From: Candidatus Kapaibacterium sp.
GTDB taxonomy: Bacteria > Bacteroidota > Ignavibacteria > Kapaibacteriales > WFXC01
Assembly: GCA_027082775.1 (NCBI GenBank)
Contig: JALWUI010000165.1
Span: 1-43,276, forward strand
DNA: 43,276 nt
Direction of reading: 5' to 3'
The notes under the pieces are model-generated. The model was not told where the DNA came from and did not search any database. It saw only the letters and a list, made by a program, of their open reading frames with translations. Positions 9,562 to 19,373 of this stretch are shown in pieces; positions within the stretch are counted from its first letter, which is position 1; the number at the start of each line of letters is the position of its first letter. A program made the position numbers and the translations under genes.

Positions 9562-10685
9562 CGGAAAAAATCACGTGCTTTTTCCTGAAAGCTTTGTTGA
9601 TTGGGGCGAATATGCTCACATTTCTGAAGCTCTTTGAGCAGTGCTTTTTCACGGGCGCTCAACTGAGTTGGCACATAAACATTGACCCGGATGTACATAT
9701 CCCCAATACCGCCTCCCTGCAGATGAGGAATCCCTTTGCCGCGCAGCCGCAGCAAAGTTCCCGGCTGCGTTCCGGGATCGAGATCCAGTTCAACCGTACC
9801 ATAAAGGGTTGGAATTTCCAGGGTAGTACCCAGCGCTGCTTCCGGGAAACTGATGACCAGATCATAGAAAACATCATCGCCATCCCGTTGAAAGAGAGGA
9901 TGCGGTAATTCTTCGATGACGACATAAAGATCTCCACTTTCGCCGCCGTGCTTTCCTGCATGCCCCTTCCCGCGCACAGGAATGTACTGTCCAGACCGAA
10001 TTCCTGCTGGAATCTTCACCGTAATTGTTGTTTTGCCCCGAACTCGACCGGTACCTTCACAGTGGCTGCACGGATCCCGAATAACGCTGCCTGTTCCCTG
10101 ACATTGCGGGCAAACCGTAATATTGACAAATCGACCAAAGATTGATTGGGATTCCGTTCGGACCTCGCCGGTACCGTGACAGGTGGGACAGGTTGCATAC
10201 CCGCCGCTTCGGGCGCCGCTCCCGTAGCATTGCGGGCATACTTTCCACCGCTCGTATTCGATTGTTTTCTCTGTTCCCTGGGCAATTTCTTCCAGCGTCA
10301 ACTGCACCGTGACGCGCAGATCCTCCCCAGGCTCACCCATAGGTCGCGTCTGCCGCCGTTGCTGATGGGTACCGTGGAAGAAATCCTCGAAAATCGTACC
10401 GCTAAAGATGTCAGAAAAGGCAGAAAAGATATCATCCACTGTCTGGCGTTGCCCGAAGCGCGTTCCAGCGGTTCCAAACCGATCGTAGCGGGCACGCTTC
10501 TCCGGATCACTCAACACCTCGTAGGCTTCCGTAATCTCTTTAAATTTCTCCTCTGCTGCTTTATCCCCCGGATTCCGATCGGGATGATATTTGAGCGCCA
10601 AACGGCGATAAGCACGTTTGATTTCTTCCACGGTTGCCGTCCGGGAAACACCCAGAATAGCGTAGTAGTCCTTGTATTCGGTCAT
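9537..10685 (-). CDS. dnaJ: Chaperone DnaJ
   Basis: J-domain [35 protein letters not shown]; four CxxCxGxG zinc motifs. Confidence 0.97.
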   Translation of the reverse strand: MTEYKDYYAILGVSRTATVEEIKRAYRRLALKYHPDRNPGDKAAEEKFKEITEAYEVLSDPEKRARYDRFGTAGTRFGQRQTVDDIFSAFSDIFSGTIFEDFFHGTHQQRRQTRPMGEPGEDLRVTVQLTLEEIAQGTEKTIEYERWKVCPQCYGSGARSGGYATCPTCHGTGEVRTESQSIFGRFVNITVCPQCQGTGSVIRDPCSHCEGTGRVRGKTTITVKIPAGIRSGQYIPVRGKGHAGKHGGESGDLYVVIEELPHPLFQRDGDDVFYDLVISFPEAALGTTLEIPTLYGTVELDLDPGTQPGTLLRLRGKGIPHLQGGGIGDMYIRVNVYVPTQLSAREKALLKELQKCEHIRPNQQSFQEKARDFFRKIKEVFS

Positions 10686-10691
10686 CGATGC

Positions 10692-11339
10692 TTATGAATC
10701 CTGTTGCTCTGGCTGATCGTTCGACTTTTTCCCCGCCGAGGTAATGACCTTGGCGTGCCGCAGTACTTTATCCCCGTACATATACCCGCGCTGAATTTCC
10801 TGCACAATCTGTCCTTCCGGAGCTTCGTGTGGCACGTGCATTAATGCCTCGTGAAGTTCAACATCGAATTGTTTGCCAACAGTCTCAATTGGACGGACTC
10901 CTAACCGCTCCAGAATGCCCATCACTTTCGAGTAAATCAACTCGATACCCTGAATCATTGCCTCAAAATTCTGCTGCTGTTTGCCACTTTCTACCGCTCG
11001 ATGCAAATCATCGATGAACGGAAGTAGTTCCAATAGCAGCTTTTCATTGGCATACCGCACAATTTGTTCTTTTTCCTTTTCAACTCGCCGACGAAAATTC
11101 TCCAGCTCTGCTGCCCGGCGAATAGCCAGTTCCTTAAACTCTTCGACCTGCTGCCGAAGACGCTGATTTTCCTCTAACAACTTCAAAGCCGCCTGTCGCA
11201 ATTCGTCAGTTTCCGCTTGCTGAATCCACTGAGCATCAATGGATGTTTCCGTCTGCTCTGTTGGTTCCGATTCCATCGCTTCAACTCCATAAGTTTCTTT
11301 CAAAGTTTCCTCAGAAATTGTCTTCGATGTCTGGTGCAT
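10692..11339 (-). CDS. grpE: Nucleotide exchange factor GrpE
   Basis: Coiled coil then ENFRRRVEKEKEQIVRYANEKLLLELLPFIDDLHRAVE...GVRPIETVGKQFDVELHEALMHV. Start set at MHQTSK, preceded by GGGAGG. Confidence 0.95.
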   Translation of the reverse strand: MHQTSKTISEETLKETYGVEAMESEPTEQTETSIDAQWIQQAETDELRQAALKLLEENQRLRQQVEEFKELAIRRAAELENFRRRVEKEKEQIVRYANEKLLLELLPFIDDLHRAVESGKQQQNFEAMIQGIELIYSKVMGILERLGVRPIETVGKQFDVELHEALMHVPHEAPEGQIVQEIQRGYMYGDKVLRHAKVITSAGKKSNDQPEQQDS

Positions 11340-11425
11340 TTGTTCGCCTCCCTTTTGTTCTACCGCCCTTTGCAAAGCATACAACGTGAAAGGAAATGGC
11401 TTTATTTTCTGTCAATTGTCCACCG

Positions 11426-11986
11426 CTACACTTCCATTACTTCCGCTTCTTTCTTCTCAAGATATTCGTTGATTTTCTCGATATACCGATCGGTCAACTT
11501 TTGTACCTGCTGCTCTGCCCGCCGTCGTTCATCTTCCGACATATGTTCCTCTTTTTCCAGCTTCCGCAATTGATCCAACATATGGCGGCGAATGTTCCGA
11601 ACCGCTATGCGTGCTTCTTCTGCTAACTTCCGACACAGCCTGACAATTTCGTGCCGTCGCTCCTCCGTCAATGGTGGAATAGGAACTCGAATAACCGTGC
11701 CGTCATTTGCGGGATTTAAGCCCAATTCTGATTCCAGAATTGCTTTCTCAATCGCTCCAAGGGAAGTCTTATCCCACGGCTGAATCAACAGCGTGTGCGG
11801 ATCCGGTGCCGTAATGGTTGCTATCTGCTGCAACGGAACCTGGGTTCCGTAATATTCCACTTTGAGCTCTTCCACCAACGCTGGAGTAGCACGCCCCGTC
11901 CGGATTTTCTGCAATTCCATATGGAAATGCTCTACGCTCTTGCGCATGTGATCTTCGCCAACCTGAAAAACGTCCTGTACTGGCAT
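11426..11986 (-). CDS. frr: Ribosome recycling factor
   Basis: KIRTGRATPALVEELKVEYYGTQVPLQQIATI; IRVPIPPLTEERRHEIVRLCRKLAEEARIAVRNIRR. Confidence 0.97.
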   Translation of the reverse strand: MPVQDVFQVGEDHMRKSVEHFHMELQKIRTGRATPALVEELKVEYYGTQVPLQQIATITAPDPHTLLIQPWDKTSLGAIEKAILESELGLNPANDGTVIRVPIPPLTEERRHEIVRLCRKLAEEARIAVRNIRRHMLDQLRKLEKEEHMSEDERRRAEQQVQKLTDRYIEKINEYLEKKEAEVMEV

Positions 11987-12023
11987 TGGTCTGTCCCCGC
12001 TTTTATCTTACTTCTTCAATGGA

Positions 12024-12740
12024 CTATGCTGCTACGACTGTTGTTCCCACAGATTCACCCTGCACTACTCGCAGAAGATCCCCGGGATTTTGCAGATTGT
12101 AAACGACGATAGGAATGCCGTTCTCCTTTGCCAGCGTTATCGCTGTAAGATCCATCACCCGAAGTCCCAGCTTTAAAACCTCTTCATACGTAATAGTGGC
12201 GAACTTCTTCGCTGTCGCAACCTTCAGCGGATCAGCGTCATAGACTCCATCGACTTTGGTGGCTTTAATAATGACTTCTGCATTAATTTCGATAGCGCGC
12301 AGCGACGCCGCTGTATCGGTCGTAAAATAGGGGCTGCCCGTCCCGGCACCGAATAATACAATGCGTCCTTTCTCCAGATGCCGAATAGCACGCCGCCGAA
12401 TAAACGGCTCTGCAATCTGTTGCATCATAATCGCTGTCTGTAGACGGGTTGGTATCTGATGCTTCTCCAGAACATTCTGCAACGCCAGCGCATTGATAAC
12501 GGTCGCCAGCATTCCCATATAGTCACCCGTGACCTTATCAATGCCCTGCTCCTTAGCGTGAATGCCACGGTAAATATTCCCTCCACCGATCACGATGCCA
12601 ATTTGCACCCCCTGTTCATAGACGGTTTTAATCTCCCCTGCCAGATACCGCAACATCTGCGGATCAATCCCATAATCTCGATCTCCCAATAATGCTTCCC
12701 CGCTCAGCTTGAGCAAAATTCTTCGGTATTTCATCGCCAT
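12024..12740 (-). CDS. pyrH: UMP kinase
   Basis: [72 protein letters not shown]. Confidence 0.97.
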   Translation of the reverse strand: MAMKYRRILLKLSGEALLGDRDYGIDPQMLRYLAGEIKTVYEQGVQIGIVIGGGNIYRGIHAKEQGIDKVTGDYMGMLATVINALALQNVLEKHQIPTRLQTAIMMQQIAEPFIRRRAIRHLEKGRIVLFGAGTGSPYFTTDTAASLRAIEINAEVIIKATKVDGVYDADPLKVATAKKFATITYEEVLKLGLRVMDLTAITLAKENGIPIVVYNLQNPGDLLRVVQGESVGTTVVAA

Positions 12741-12760
12741 TGAACTTTCCTTCCGCTATT

Positions 12761-12801
12761 CAAACAAAAAAGCCTCAAAAGGAAAACTCCTTTTGAGGCT
12801 T
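12761..12801 (-). terminator. Intrinsic terminator between tsf and pyrH
   Basis: Minus strand AAGCCTCAAAAGGA-GTTT-TCCTTTTGAGGCTT then TTTTGTTTG: perfect 14-bp stem with a T-rich tail. Confidence 0.88.
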
Positions 12802-12878
12802 ACTCTCTGCACCTTCTGCCGCTATTGCTTTCCACAGTGCCCTGTCACTATCCATTTTCCCAAGGCACTCTGCCTCTG

Positions 12879-13757
12879 TTACTGTTCAACTGGTTGTTCC
12901 ACCTGTTCACCTAACTGATATCGCCAGAATCGACGAATAGTGACCGGCGATCCTTGTTTTTCTGAAAGCTCTTCCAGATACTTTTGCACCGTAATGTCGG
13001 GATTTTTGACAAAGCTTTGCTCAATAAGCGCTACTTCCTGATAAAATTTGTTCATTTTCCCTTCGACAATGCGCTCTGCAATATGTTCCGGCTTTCCCTG
13101 CTGTTGTACCTGTTCCCGATAGACCGCCTTTTCTTTCTCCACAACCGCTGGATCCAGATCTTCTCGACCCACTGCTAACGGCGACATTGCTGCGATTTGC
13201 ATCGCAATATCCCGATATCCCTGCGCTACCTCATCGCTGGCAGGAGCCTGGTTAAATTCAACGACAACGCCCAATCGATTACCGGGATGAATATAGCTGG
13301 TTAAATAACCGTCGGTCTCAATCACGGAAAAGCGTTTAATCACAATTTTCTCACCAAACTTTGCCAGCGTCTCGTTCAGCGCATCTTCAACTGTCTTGCC
13401 ATTGATGGATGCCTGCAATAATTCCTGCAGGGTTTGCGGCTTCTGCCGTAAAGCAGCTTCAGCAATCGCTCTGGCAAAGTCGGCAAACTGCTCATTGCGT
13501 GCCACAAAGTCCGTTTCACAATTGACCTCGACCAGAGCAGCAGCCGTATGGTCGGGATTTTCTGCAATCCAGATCAATCCTTCATCGGCGGATCGATCCA
13601 CCCGCTTTGCCGCAGCGGCTGCGCCCTTTTTCCGGAGATATTCTACCGCCGCTTCCATATCACCATTGGTTGCTTCCAGCGCTTTTTTGCAATCCGTCAT
13701 TCCAGCACCTGTCAGCTCACGCAGCTTTTTAATCTGCTCCAGTGTTACCGCTGCCAT
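12879..13757 (-). CDS. tsf: Elongation factor Ts
   Basis: IKKLRELTGAGMTDCKKALEATNGDMEAAVEYLRKKGAAAAAKR; VEVNCETDFVARNEQF. Confidence 0.97.
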   Translation of the reverse strand: MAAVTLEQIKKLRELTGAGMTDCKKALEATNGDMEAAVEYLRKKGAAAAAKRVDRSADEGLIWIAENPDHTAAALVEVNCETDFVARNEQFADFARAIAEAALRQKPQTLQELLQASINGKTVEDALNETLAKFGEKIVIKRFSVIETDGYLTSYIHPGNRLGVVVEFNQAPASDEVAQGYRDIAMQIAAMSPLAVGREDLDPAVVEKEKAVYREQVQQQGKPEHIAERIVEGKMNKFYQEVALIEQSFVKNPDITVQKYLEELSEKQGSPVTIRRFWRYQLGEQVEQPVEQ

Positions 13758-13760
13758 CGC

Positions 13761-14681
13761 TTATTCCTCCGTTTGTTCCTGTTGTTCACCCTGTGTCTCC
13801 GCTTCTGCGGTTTTAGCCGGCTGATCTTCTGCATCCGATGTTGAAACTGTCTGCTCCCCCGCCGGTGCAGGAGTCTCTACCGCCCGCTTCCGCCGACGCC
13901 GCAAACGTGGCCGCTCGATTGGCTCTCCCGAGACTTCCCCGACAGGTACCGCCTGGGGCTCCGGTGCCATCGCCTGCTGAAGCTGGCGCTCTTTTGCGAT
14001 ATGGGAACCTTCTAAGATTGCGTCAGCTATGGTTTTGGTAATCAGCTCAATGGTTTGCACCGAATCATCATTGGCAGGAATCGGATACCGAATCAACGTC
14101 GGATCGCAATTGGTGTCGACCAGCGCAATAATCGGAATATCCAGCTTCCGCGCTTCGGCTACGGCTAAATGCTCCCGCTTGATATCCACGACGAACAGAG
14201 CACCGGGCAGGACATTCATATCCCGAATTCCTTCAAAGACTTTCAATAGTTTTTGCTTCTCTCGCTGCAGCATCAGCCGCTCTTTCTTCCGCAACTTTTC
14301 CAGCGTCCCATCCTCTTCCATCTTCTCAATAGTTTCCAGACGCCGAATGCTGCTTCGAATCGTTACAAAATTCGTCAACATACCGCCCAGCCATCGCTCG
14401 ACAACGTAGTAAGCACCACACCGCTGGGCTTCACGACGGATGATCTCTTTTGCCTGCGGTTTCGTTCCTACAAACAAAAACTTCTTCCCTTCCGCTGCTA
14501 AATTCAGCGCTGCATCGTAAGCAATATCCAGCAGCACCTTTGTTTTCCGAAGATCAATGATGTGAATCCCATTGCGTTCCATCAAAACAAAAGGCTCCAT
14601 TTTGGGATTCCACCGGCGGGTCAAATGCCCAAAGTGAGCACCCACTTTCAACAAGTCCTCAACTGTGACGGGAGATGGCAT
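13761..14681 (-). CDS. rpsB: 30S ribosomal protein S2 with long C-terminal extension
   Basis: LLKVGAHFGHLTRRWNPKMEPFVLMERNGIHIIDLRKT; PGALFVVDIKREHLAVAEARKLDIPIIALVDTNCDP. Confidence 0.97.
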   Translation of the reverse strand: MPSPVTVEDLLKVGAHFGHLTRRWNPKMEPFVLMERNGIHIIDLRKTKVLLDIAYDAALNLAAEGKKFLFVGTKPQAKEIIRREAQRCGAYYVVERWLGGMLTNFVTIRSSIRRLETIEKMEEDGTLEKLRKKERLMLQREKQKLLKVFEGIRDMNVLPGALFVVDIKREHLAVAEARKLDIPIIALVDTNCDPTLIRYPIPANDDSVQTIELITKTIADAILEGSHIAKERQLQQAMAPEPQAVPVGEVSGEPIERPRLRRRRKRAVETPAPAGEQTVSTSDAEDQPAKTAEAETQGEQQEQTEE

Positions 14682-14728
14682 TCTTCAAACTCCTTTTTTG
14701 TTTGTGTTGTTCTACTGCACCCTTCATC

Positions 14729-14777
14729 TTATCCGACCAACACTACCAAACGACGGGTAGTGCCACACATCGGATAA
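14729..14777 (-). promoter_or_regulatory. Composite hairpin in the rpsB leader, possible autoregulatory RNA
   Basis: Minus strand TTATCCGA-TGTGTGG-CACTACC-CGTCGTTT-GGTAGTG-TTGG-TCGGATAA: 8-bp outer and 7-bp inner perfect stems; no U-tract. Confidence 0.5.
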
Positions 14778-14806
14778 TCCAGGTGCATGATTCGTTAAAA
14801 AAGATT

Positions 14807-15196
14807 TTATCGCTTCGAAAACTGGAATCGCTTTCGTGCTTTCTTGCGCCCGTATTTTTTCCGCTCTACCATCCGCGGATCTCGGGTCAATAACCCGGCA
14901 GGACGCAAAATCTCTTTCAGTGAAGCATCATAGTTCACCAGGGCACGTGCAATTGCCAGTCGCATAGCTTCTGCCTGCCCCGTCGTTCCTCCACCTCGTA
15001 TTCGGGCTTTGATAGCAAAATTGTTCACCAGGTTCGTTAACTTCAAAGGTTTCAGAATCTCGTCCCGCACGATGGCAATAGGAAAGTATGTTTCAAAGCT
15101 TTTTCCATTGACTTCTACCTGCAATTGATTACTGGGACGCAACCATACACTGGCTGTAGAGGTCTTTCTTCGCCCCGTTCCGTGATATTGCACCAT
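14807..15196 (-). CDS. rpsI: 30S ribosomal protein S9
   Basis: GTGRRKTSTASVWLRP; RGGGTTGQAEAMRLAIARAL; C-terminal ERKKYGRKKARKRFQFSKR. Confidence 0.97.
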   Translation of the reverse strand: MVQYHGTGRRKTSTASVWLRPSNQLQVEVNGKSFETYFPIAIVRDEILKPLKLTNLVNNFAIKARIRGGGTTGQAEAMRLAIARALVNYDASLKEILRPAGLLTRDPRMVERKKYGRKKARKRFQFSKR

Positions 15197-15232
15197 TACT
15201 CCGCTATCCTTTATTTCTCAACTTCCTGCTGA

Positions 15233-15703
15233 CTACGCCCGAAATGGCAATTCCAACTTCTCTGGTTTCTGTGCTGCGTGAGGATGCTCAGGACCACGAT
15301 ATACTTTGAGCTTTTTCAACATCTTGCGCCCAAGGCGATTTTTTGGCAGCATTCCCCACACTGCCCGTTCAATGATCAGTTCTGGATGACGACGGCGGAG
15401 GTGCAGAAAACTTTCCGTTCGTAATCCTCCCGGATAGCCGGTGTATCGGGTATACACCTTCTGCTCCGCCCGCTTTGGCGCCAATGCTACTTTCTCAGCA
15501 TTGATGACAATGACAAAATCGCCGCAATCCACATGCGGTGTGTAGTATGGCTTATGCTTGCCTCGCAAAATGGCTGCTACCTGTGATGCTAATCGCCCCA
15601 GCGTCTTCCCGGCGGCATCAACAACATACCATCGCCGCTCTACATCTGTGGGGCGAACAGCTTTTGTCATTCGATCGGTCGGATGCTGAATTTTTCGTGC
15701 CAT
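15233..15703 (-). CDS. rplM: 50S ribosomal protein L13
   Basis: [72 protein letters not shown]. Confidence 0.97.
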   Translation of the reverse strand: MARKIQHPTDRMTKAVRPTDVERRWYVVDAAGKTLGRLASQVAAILRGKHKPYYTPHVDCGDFVIVINAEKVALAPKRAEQKVYTRYTGYPGGLRTESFLHLRRRHPELIIERAVWGMLPKNRLGRKMLKKLKVYRGPEHPHAAQKPEKLELPFRA

Positions 15704-15735
15704 AGGTCGCTACTTTTCCTTTGTTGCGAAATTTG

Positions 15736-15767
15736 CAAAGTTACAAATTTACGGAAAATCGATCAGA
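15736..15767 (-). promoter_or_regulatory. Putative Bacteroidota-type promoter for rplM-rpsI
   Basis: Minus strand TAACTTTG (-7), TCTG about 20 nt upstream, about 33 nt before the rplM start. Confidence 0.45.
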
Positions 15768-15993
15768 AAAACAAAGGGCTTTCACGGATAAGCAGAACGG
15801 AAATTTTAAAGCACAGCGAAGCTATCCGCAGCGATGTTCCTGACCTCCAAAGCTCTGACTTATGCTTTGCAGTTTTTCGGATCGCCGCAAACGACACAAG
15901 TACACGCTACATTACTCTGCGAACTTTCAGTAGCAATACCATTAGCAGCAGGATCAGGCGATAAGAATACTACCCGGGCCTTAAAACCTTCTC

Positions 15994-16494
15994 TTATTGC
16001 GTCGTTTCCTTGAGATCCTCGACAACTTCCCGGATGCGCTGGAAATCAGGTAATTGTGTTGCATCTTCCAGCACTTCTGCATAACGGACAATGCCTTGAG
16101 CGTCGATCACAAACGCCGAGCGCTTGGCAACCCCTTGAAAATCCAGCACTCCGGGGAAAAAGTTATCGTAACAGGCACCATAAGCACGGCATACTTCCCG
16201 GTTAAAATCTGACAGCAGTGGAATGGTAATCCCATTTTGCTTCGCCCACGCTTCCTGTGCAAAGGGACTATCCACACTGATGCCCAGCACGGCTGCCCCC
16301 AAGGAAGCGTATTGTTGATACTCATTGCTCACAGTGCACATTTCCTGCGTACAGACATCAGTAAACGCCATTGGGAAAAAGAGTAAGACAACCGTCTGTC
16401 CGCGATAGTCCTGCAAATGTACAGTCTCGATACCAGTTTCGGTTTTCCGCTTGAGCGCAAAATCTGGAGCTGGATGTCCTATCTGAACCGCCAT
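15994..16494 (-). CDS. Peroxiredoxin (AhpC/TSA, BCP/AhpE-like)
   Basis: APDFALKRKTE; VVLLFFPMAFTDVCTQEMCTVSNEY (peroxidatic Cys with second Cys at +5); LGISVDSPFAQEAWAKQNGI. Confidence 0.92.
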   Translation of the reverse strand: MAVQIGHPAPDFALKRKTETGIETVHLQDYRGQTVVLLFFPMAFTDVCTQEMCTVSNEYQQYASLGAAVLGISVDSPFAQEAWAKQNGITIPLLSDFNREVCRAYGACYDNFFPGVLDFQGVAKRSAFVIDAQGIVRYAEVLEDATQLPDFQRIREVVEDLKETTQ

Positions 16495-16644
16495 TGCTCA
16501 TCCTTTCGTTACTTTCACGAAACTCACTCTGGATTTCGGACGGAATCACGTGTGGTCACGATCTTTATTTTGCCCTTGCAATCTCATATCAACACTCCAT
16601 TTAAACGTCAAACACCCTATGGCGGAAACAGGGTTTTGCAAAGA

Positions 16645-17511
16645 ATGAGCAATCTTTTACAGGATCCTCGCTATCAGAACCTGCGGATGAAGCGGGATCA
16701 GTTGAGCGCTGAACTCAAGCTTCTTCTGGATGAGTGGTGCTGGATCACGAACGTTCTCAATCCCGCACTGCGCCGCCAATATGACCATCTCTTTGGTGCG
16801 TTAGAACGTCAACTTCAACATTACACGCTTCGATACCTCCGCCTTCAGCGCTTTGCTGAGTTGCTCCAGCACCATCTTGAACGTCGCACATCTATCACCA
16901 TATCTTTGCTCCAGACGCTCCAGCGCTTTGTGCTCCAGTGTTATCCAGATCCTCAGCCATCAACAACTGGTGAACCACCTCCCCCTGAAGGCTCATCCGC
17001 TGAACATCACCGGCAACTCTATCTGGAACTGGTTAAGCGACTGCATCCCGACCGTACAGGTGTGGAAAGCGATGCTTATCGTAAATACTGGAACACGGTA
17101 CAGTCCGCCTACCGAGATGGCAACACAGCGCTGCTACGTACCATTCTGCAGCTTGTGGAAACGCCTTCGCCGGCAGGTACTACTCTGTCCCTGGAAGAGT
17201 TGCAAACGGAAATTGCAACACTGGAATGCCGGATTGCTTACCAGCGGAAAAAAGTGGAACAGCTCAAATCAGATGTCCCCTATCGATGGAAAGACTGCAT
17301 CAATGATCCTGAGTGGCAACGCGAGCACCGGATCGCTTTAAAGGAGGAAATTGCAGAAGTGAAACGTCGTATCGTCCGGCTCCAGCAGCAACTGGAGCAG
17401 TGGTTTGGGGATCCAGTGAGAGCATTTCTCCAATCTGAGGATGCGGAAAATCAAGAAGCAGCTTCAATCCAATCGCAATTTGTTGCAACAACATACTTTC
17501 AACACCGATGA
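16645..17511 (+). CDS. Coiled-coil protein with J-domain-like HPD segment
   Basis: LYLELVKRLHPDRTGVESDAYRKYWNTVQSAYRDGNTALL resembles J-domain helix II/HPD/helix III. Start MSNLLQ chosen over upstream 16417, which would overlap the divergent peroxiredoxin. Confidence 0.7.
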   Translation: MSNLLQDPRYQNLRMKRDQLSAELKLLLDEWCWITNVLNPALRRQYDHLFGALERQLQHYTLRYLRLQRFAELLQHHLERRTSITISLLQTLQRFVLQCYPDPQPSTTGEPPPPEGSSAEHHRQLYLELVKRLHPDRTGVESDAYRKYWNTVQSAYRDGNTALLRTILQLVETPSPAGTTLSLEELQTEIATLECRIAYQRKKVEQLKSDVPYRWKDCINDPEWQREHRIALKEEIAEVKRRIVRLQQQLEQWFGDPVRAFLQSEDAENQEAASIQSQFVATTYFQHR

Positions 17512-19373
17512 AACGATATTCAATCGAGCAAAGCGACGAGCAACTGCTGGGTAGTTCTGCGAGTATTCACTACGTTCTCCGTTTTGATCGTGCTGCTGCC
17601 CACCTCATCGACATTCAGCTACGCATCGAAAATGTAGCGGGACCGATCGAGCTGTACCTTCCTGTCTGGACACCCGGTAGTTATAAGATTCGGGACTTCA
17701 TCACCAATGTCGGCGATCTTTATGCTACCGATGGGAATGGGAAACCATTGCACATTGAATGGCTGAGTAAGAACCGCTTCCGGATCGAGCATACAGGCAA
17801 CAGTTCAACCATTGAACTACAGTACTGTTACTTTGCCCACGAACGCTCCGTCCGTACTTCCTTCGTCAACCGGTGGCATGCTTTTTTGATGCCGGGGAAC
17901 TTCTGCTTTGCTATCGCCGGCAGAGAGTACGAACCCCATCATCTCCATCTCCATCTGCCTCCTCACTGGCAATCAGTTGCCACCGCTCTTTCACCTGTTA
18001 CTCCCAATAACACTGACAGCCTTGGCGCTTTGAACTACGACATTCTGGTCGATTCGCCCATTCAAATCAGTCCTGATCCTGTGCACCACTTTTCTGCTGC
18101 TGGCGTCTTGCACCAACTATCCATCTTGGGTGAGTCTCCCTTTACCATCCCCTGGCTTATTGAGCAACTGCAGCGCATTGTGGAAGTCGAAGCCCAGCTT
18201 TTTGGCGGTCTTCCCTACGATCGCTATGTCTTTATGCTCCACTTCTTTCCTGATAGTCGAGGCGGTCTGGAACACGCTCGTTCTTCCGTCTCTGGCTGGG
18301 ACCCCGACAGCCTTACGGATTCGGAAGAAATCCAGCGCTTCTTAACCCTGTTAGCTCACGAATTCTTCCACGTGTGGAACGGAAAACGCATTCGCCCAAT
18401 CGAACTGGGACCATTTGACTATAACCGGGAAAACTATACTTCAATGCTGTGGCTGGCAGAAGGGTTGACTTCTTACTACAACGATCTCTTTCTCTACCGC
18501 TGTGGGTTTGTATCGGAAAAGTCTTTTCTCCGCATCCTTGCTCAGGAGCGAATCCAGCGTTTTCTGGAGCAGCCGGGTCATCGGAAAATGTCCGTTGCCG
18601 ATAGCAGCTTTCTTGCCTGGGTCAAACTCTACCAATCCAATGCTGATTCGCCCAACCGATTCCCCTCTTACTATCTCAAAGGAAGTCTCATCTTCCTGCT
18701 GCTGGATCTCTTTCTTATCCAGCAGTCTGGCGGGAAAGTATCGTTGGATACCGTTGTGCAAGCGCTGTGGCAGCGATATCAACACAACCCGGCGGAAGGT
18801 ATTACGGAAGCAGAGTTCATTGCCATTGCTGAAGCCAGTACCGGGATTCCGATCGGCTCTCTCTTGACGCAGTGGCTCCATACAACGGACCCCCTGCCTT
18901 TTGAAGACTTATTCGAAGGAATTGGGCTACAACTGATCCAGCGCCCTGTAGAACCGGAAACTATTGATCTGGGCGATACACACTTCACCGTGCCGCCTGC
19001 TAAGGTATGGACCGGGATGACACTCAAGGAAGTAAAAAATTCCGTGGTGGTCGAAAAGGTCATTGAAGGTTCACCGGCAGATGCTGCCGGCATTGGCGTT
19101 GAAGATACGATCATCGCTATTGCTGGTCAACGGGTCTGTACGCCAGCTCAGGCAATTGCCCAATTTGCTCGCCATCTCCATCAACCAGTTTCCATTACAG
19201 GAAGCTGCGATGGGAAGCTGTACACCACGCAACTGACGCCCGAACCAGCGGTGGAATACTTTTTAGAACCGCTTTCCAGCGCTCCTGATCCGGCACGGCA
19301 CTGCTACCAGCGCTGGCTGGAGCGTCCAATACGACATATTTACTCTGACACCGAGGTTCTTTTAGGTCGTTGA
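17508..19373 (+). CDS. M61 family metallopeptidase with C-terminal PDZ domain
   Basis: LLAHEFFHVWNGKRIRP...LWLAEGLTSYY (HExxH, M61 glycyl aminopeptidase-like); PDZ VVEKVIEGSPADAAGIGVEDTIIAIAGQRV. ATGA overlap with the upstream gene. Confidence 0.9.
   Translation: MKRYSIEQSDEQLLGSSASIHYVLRFDRAAAHLIDIQLRIENVAGPIELYLPVWTPGSYKIRDFITNVGDLYATDGNGKPLHIEWLSKNRFRIEHTGNSSTIELQYCYFAHERSVRTSFVNRWHAFLMPGNFCFAIAGREYEPHHLHLHLPPHWQSVATALSPVTPNNTDSLGALNYDILVDSPIQISPDPVHHFSAAGVLHQLSILGESPFTIPWLIEQLQRIVEVEAQLFGGLPYDRYVFMLHFFPDSRGGLEHARSSVSGWDPDSLTDSEEIQRFLTLLAHEFFHVWNGKRIRPIELGPFDYNRENYTSMLWLAEGLTSYYNDLFLYRCGFVSEKSFLRILAQERIQRFLEQPGHRKMSVADSSFLAWVKLYQSNADSPNRFPSYYLKGSLIFLLLDLFLIQQSGGKVSLDTVVQALWQRYQHNPAEGITEAEFIAIAEASTGIPIGSLLTQWLHTTDPLPFEDLFEGIGLQLIQRPVEPETIDLGDTHFTVPPAKVWTGMTLKEVKNSVVVEKVIEGSPADAAGIGVEDTIIAIAGQRVCTPAQAIAQFARHLHQPVSITGSCDGKLYTTQLTPEPAVEYFLEPLSSAPDPARHCYQRWLERPIRHIYSDTEVLLGR

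Noticed and set aside
11386-11425. TTGACA on the minus strand upstream of grpE as a sigma70 -35 box
   Set aside because: The only TATAAT-like match is about 29 nt away, too far for a sigma70 spacer.
14790-14806. T-rich stretch after rpsI (CTTTTTTAACG, minus strand) as a terminator
   Set aside because: No stable stem directly precedes it.
15683-15964. 93-aa plus-strand ORF in the rplM/peroxiredoxin gap
   Set aside because: Starts inside rplM antisense, unusual composition and no family resemblance; gap kept as noncoding.
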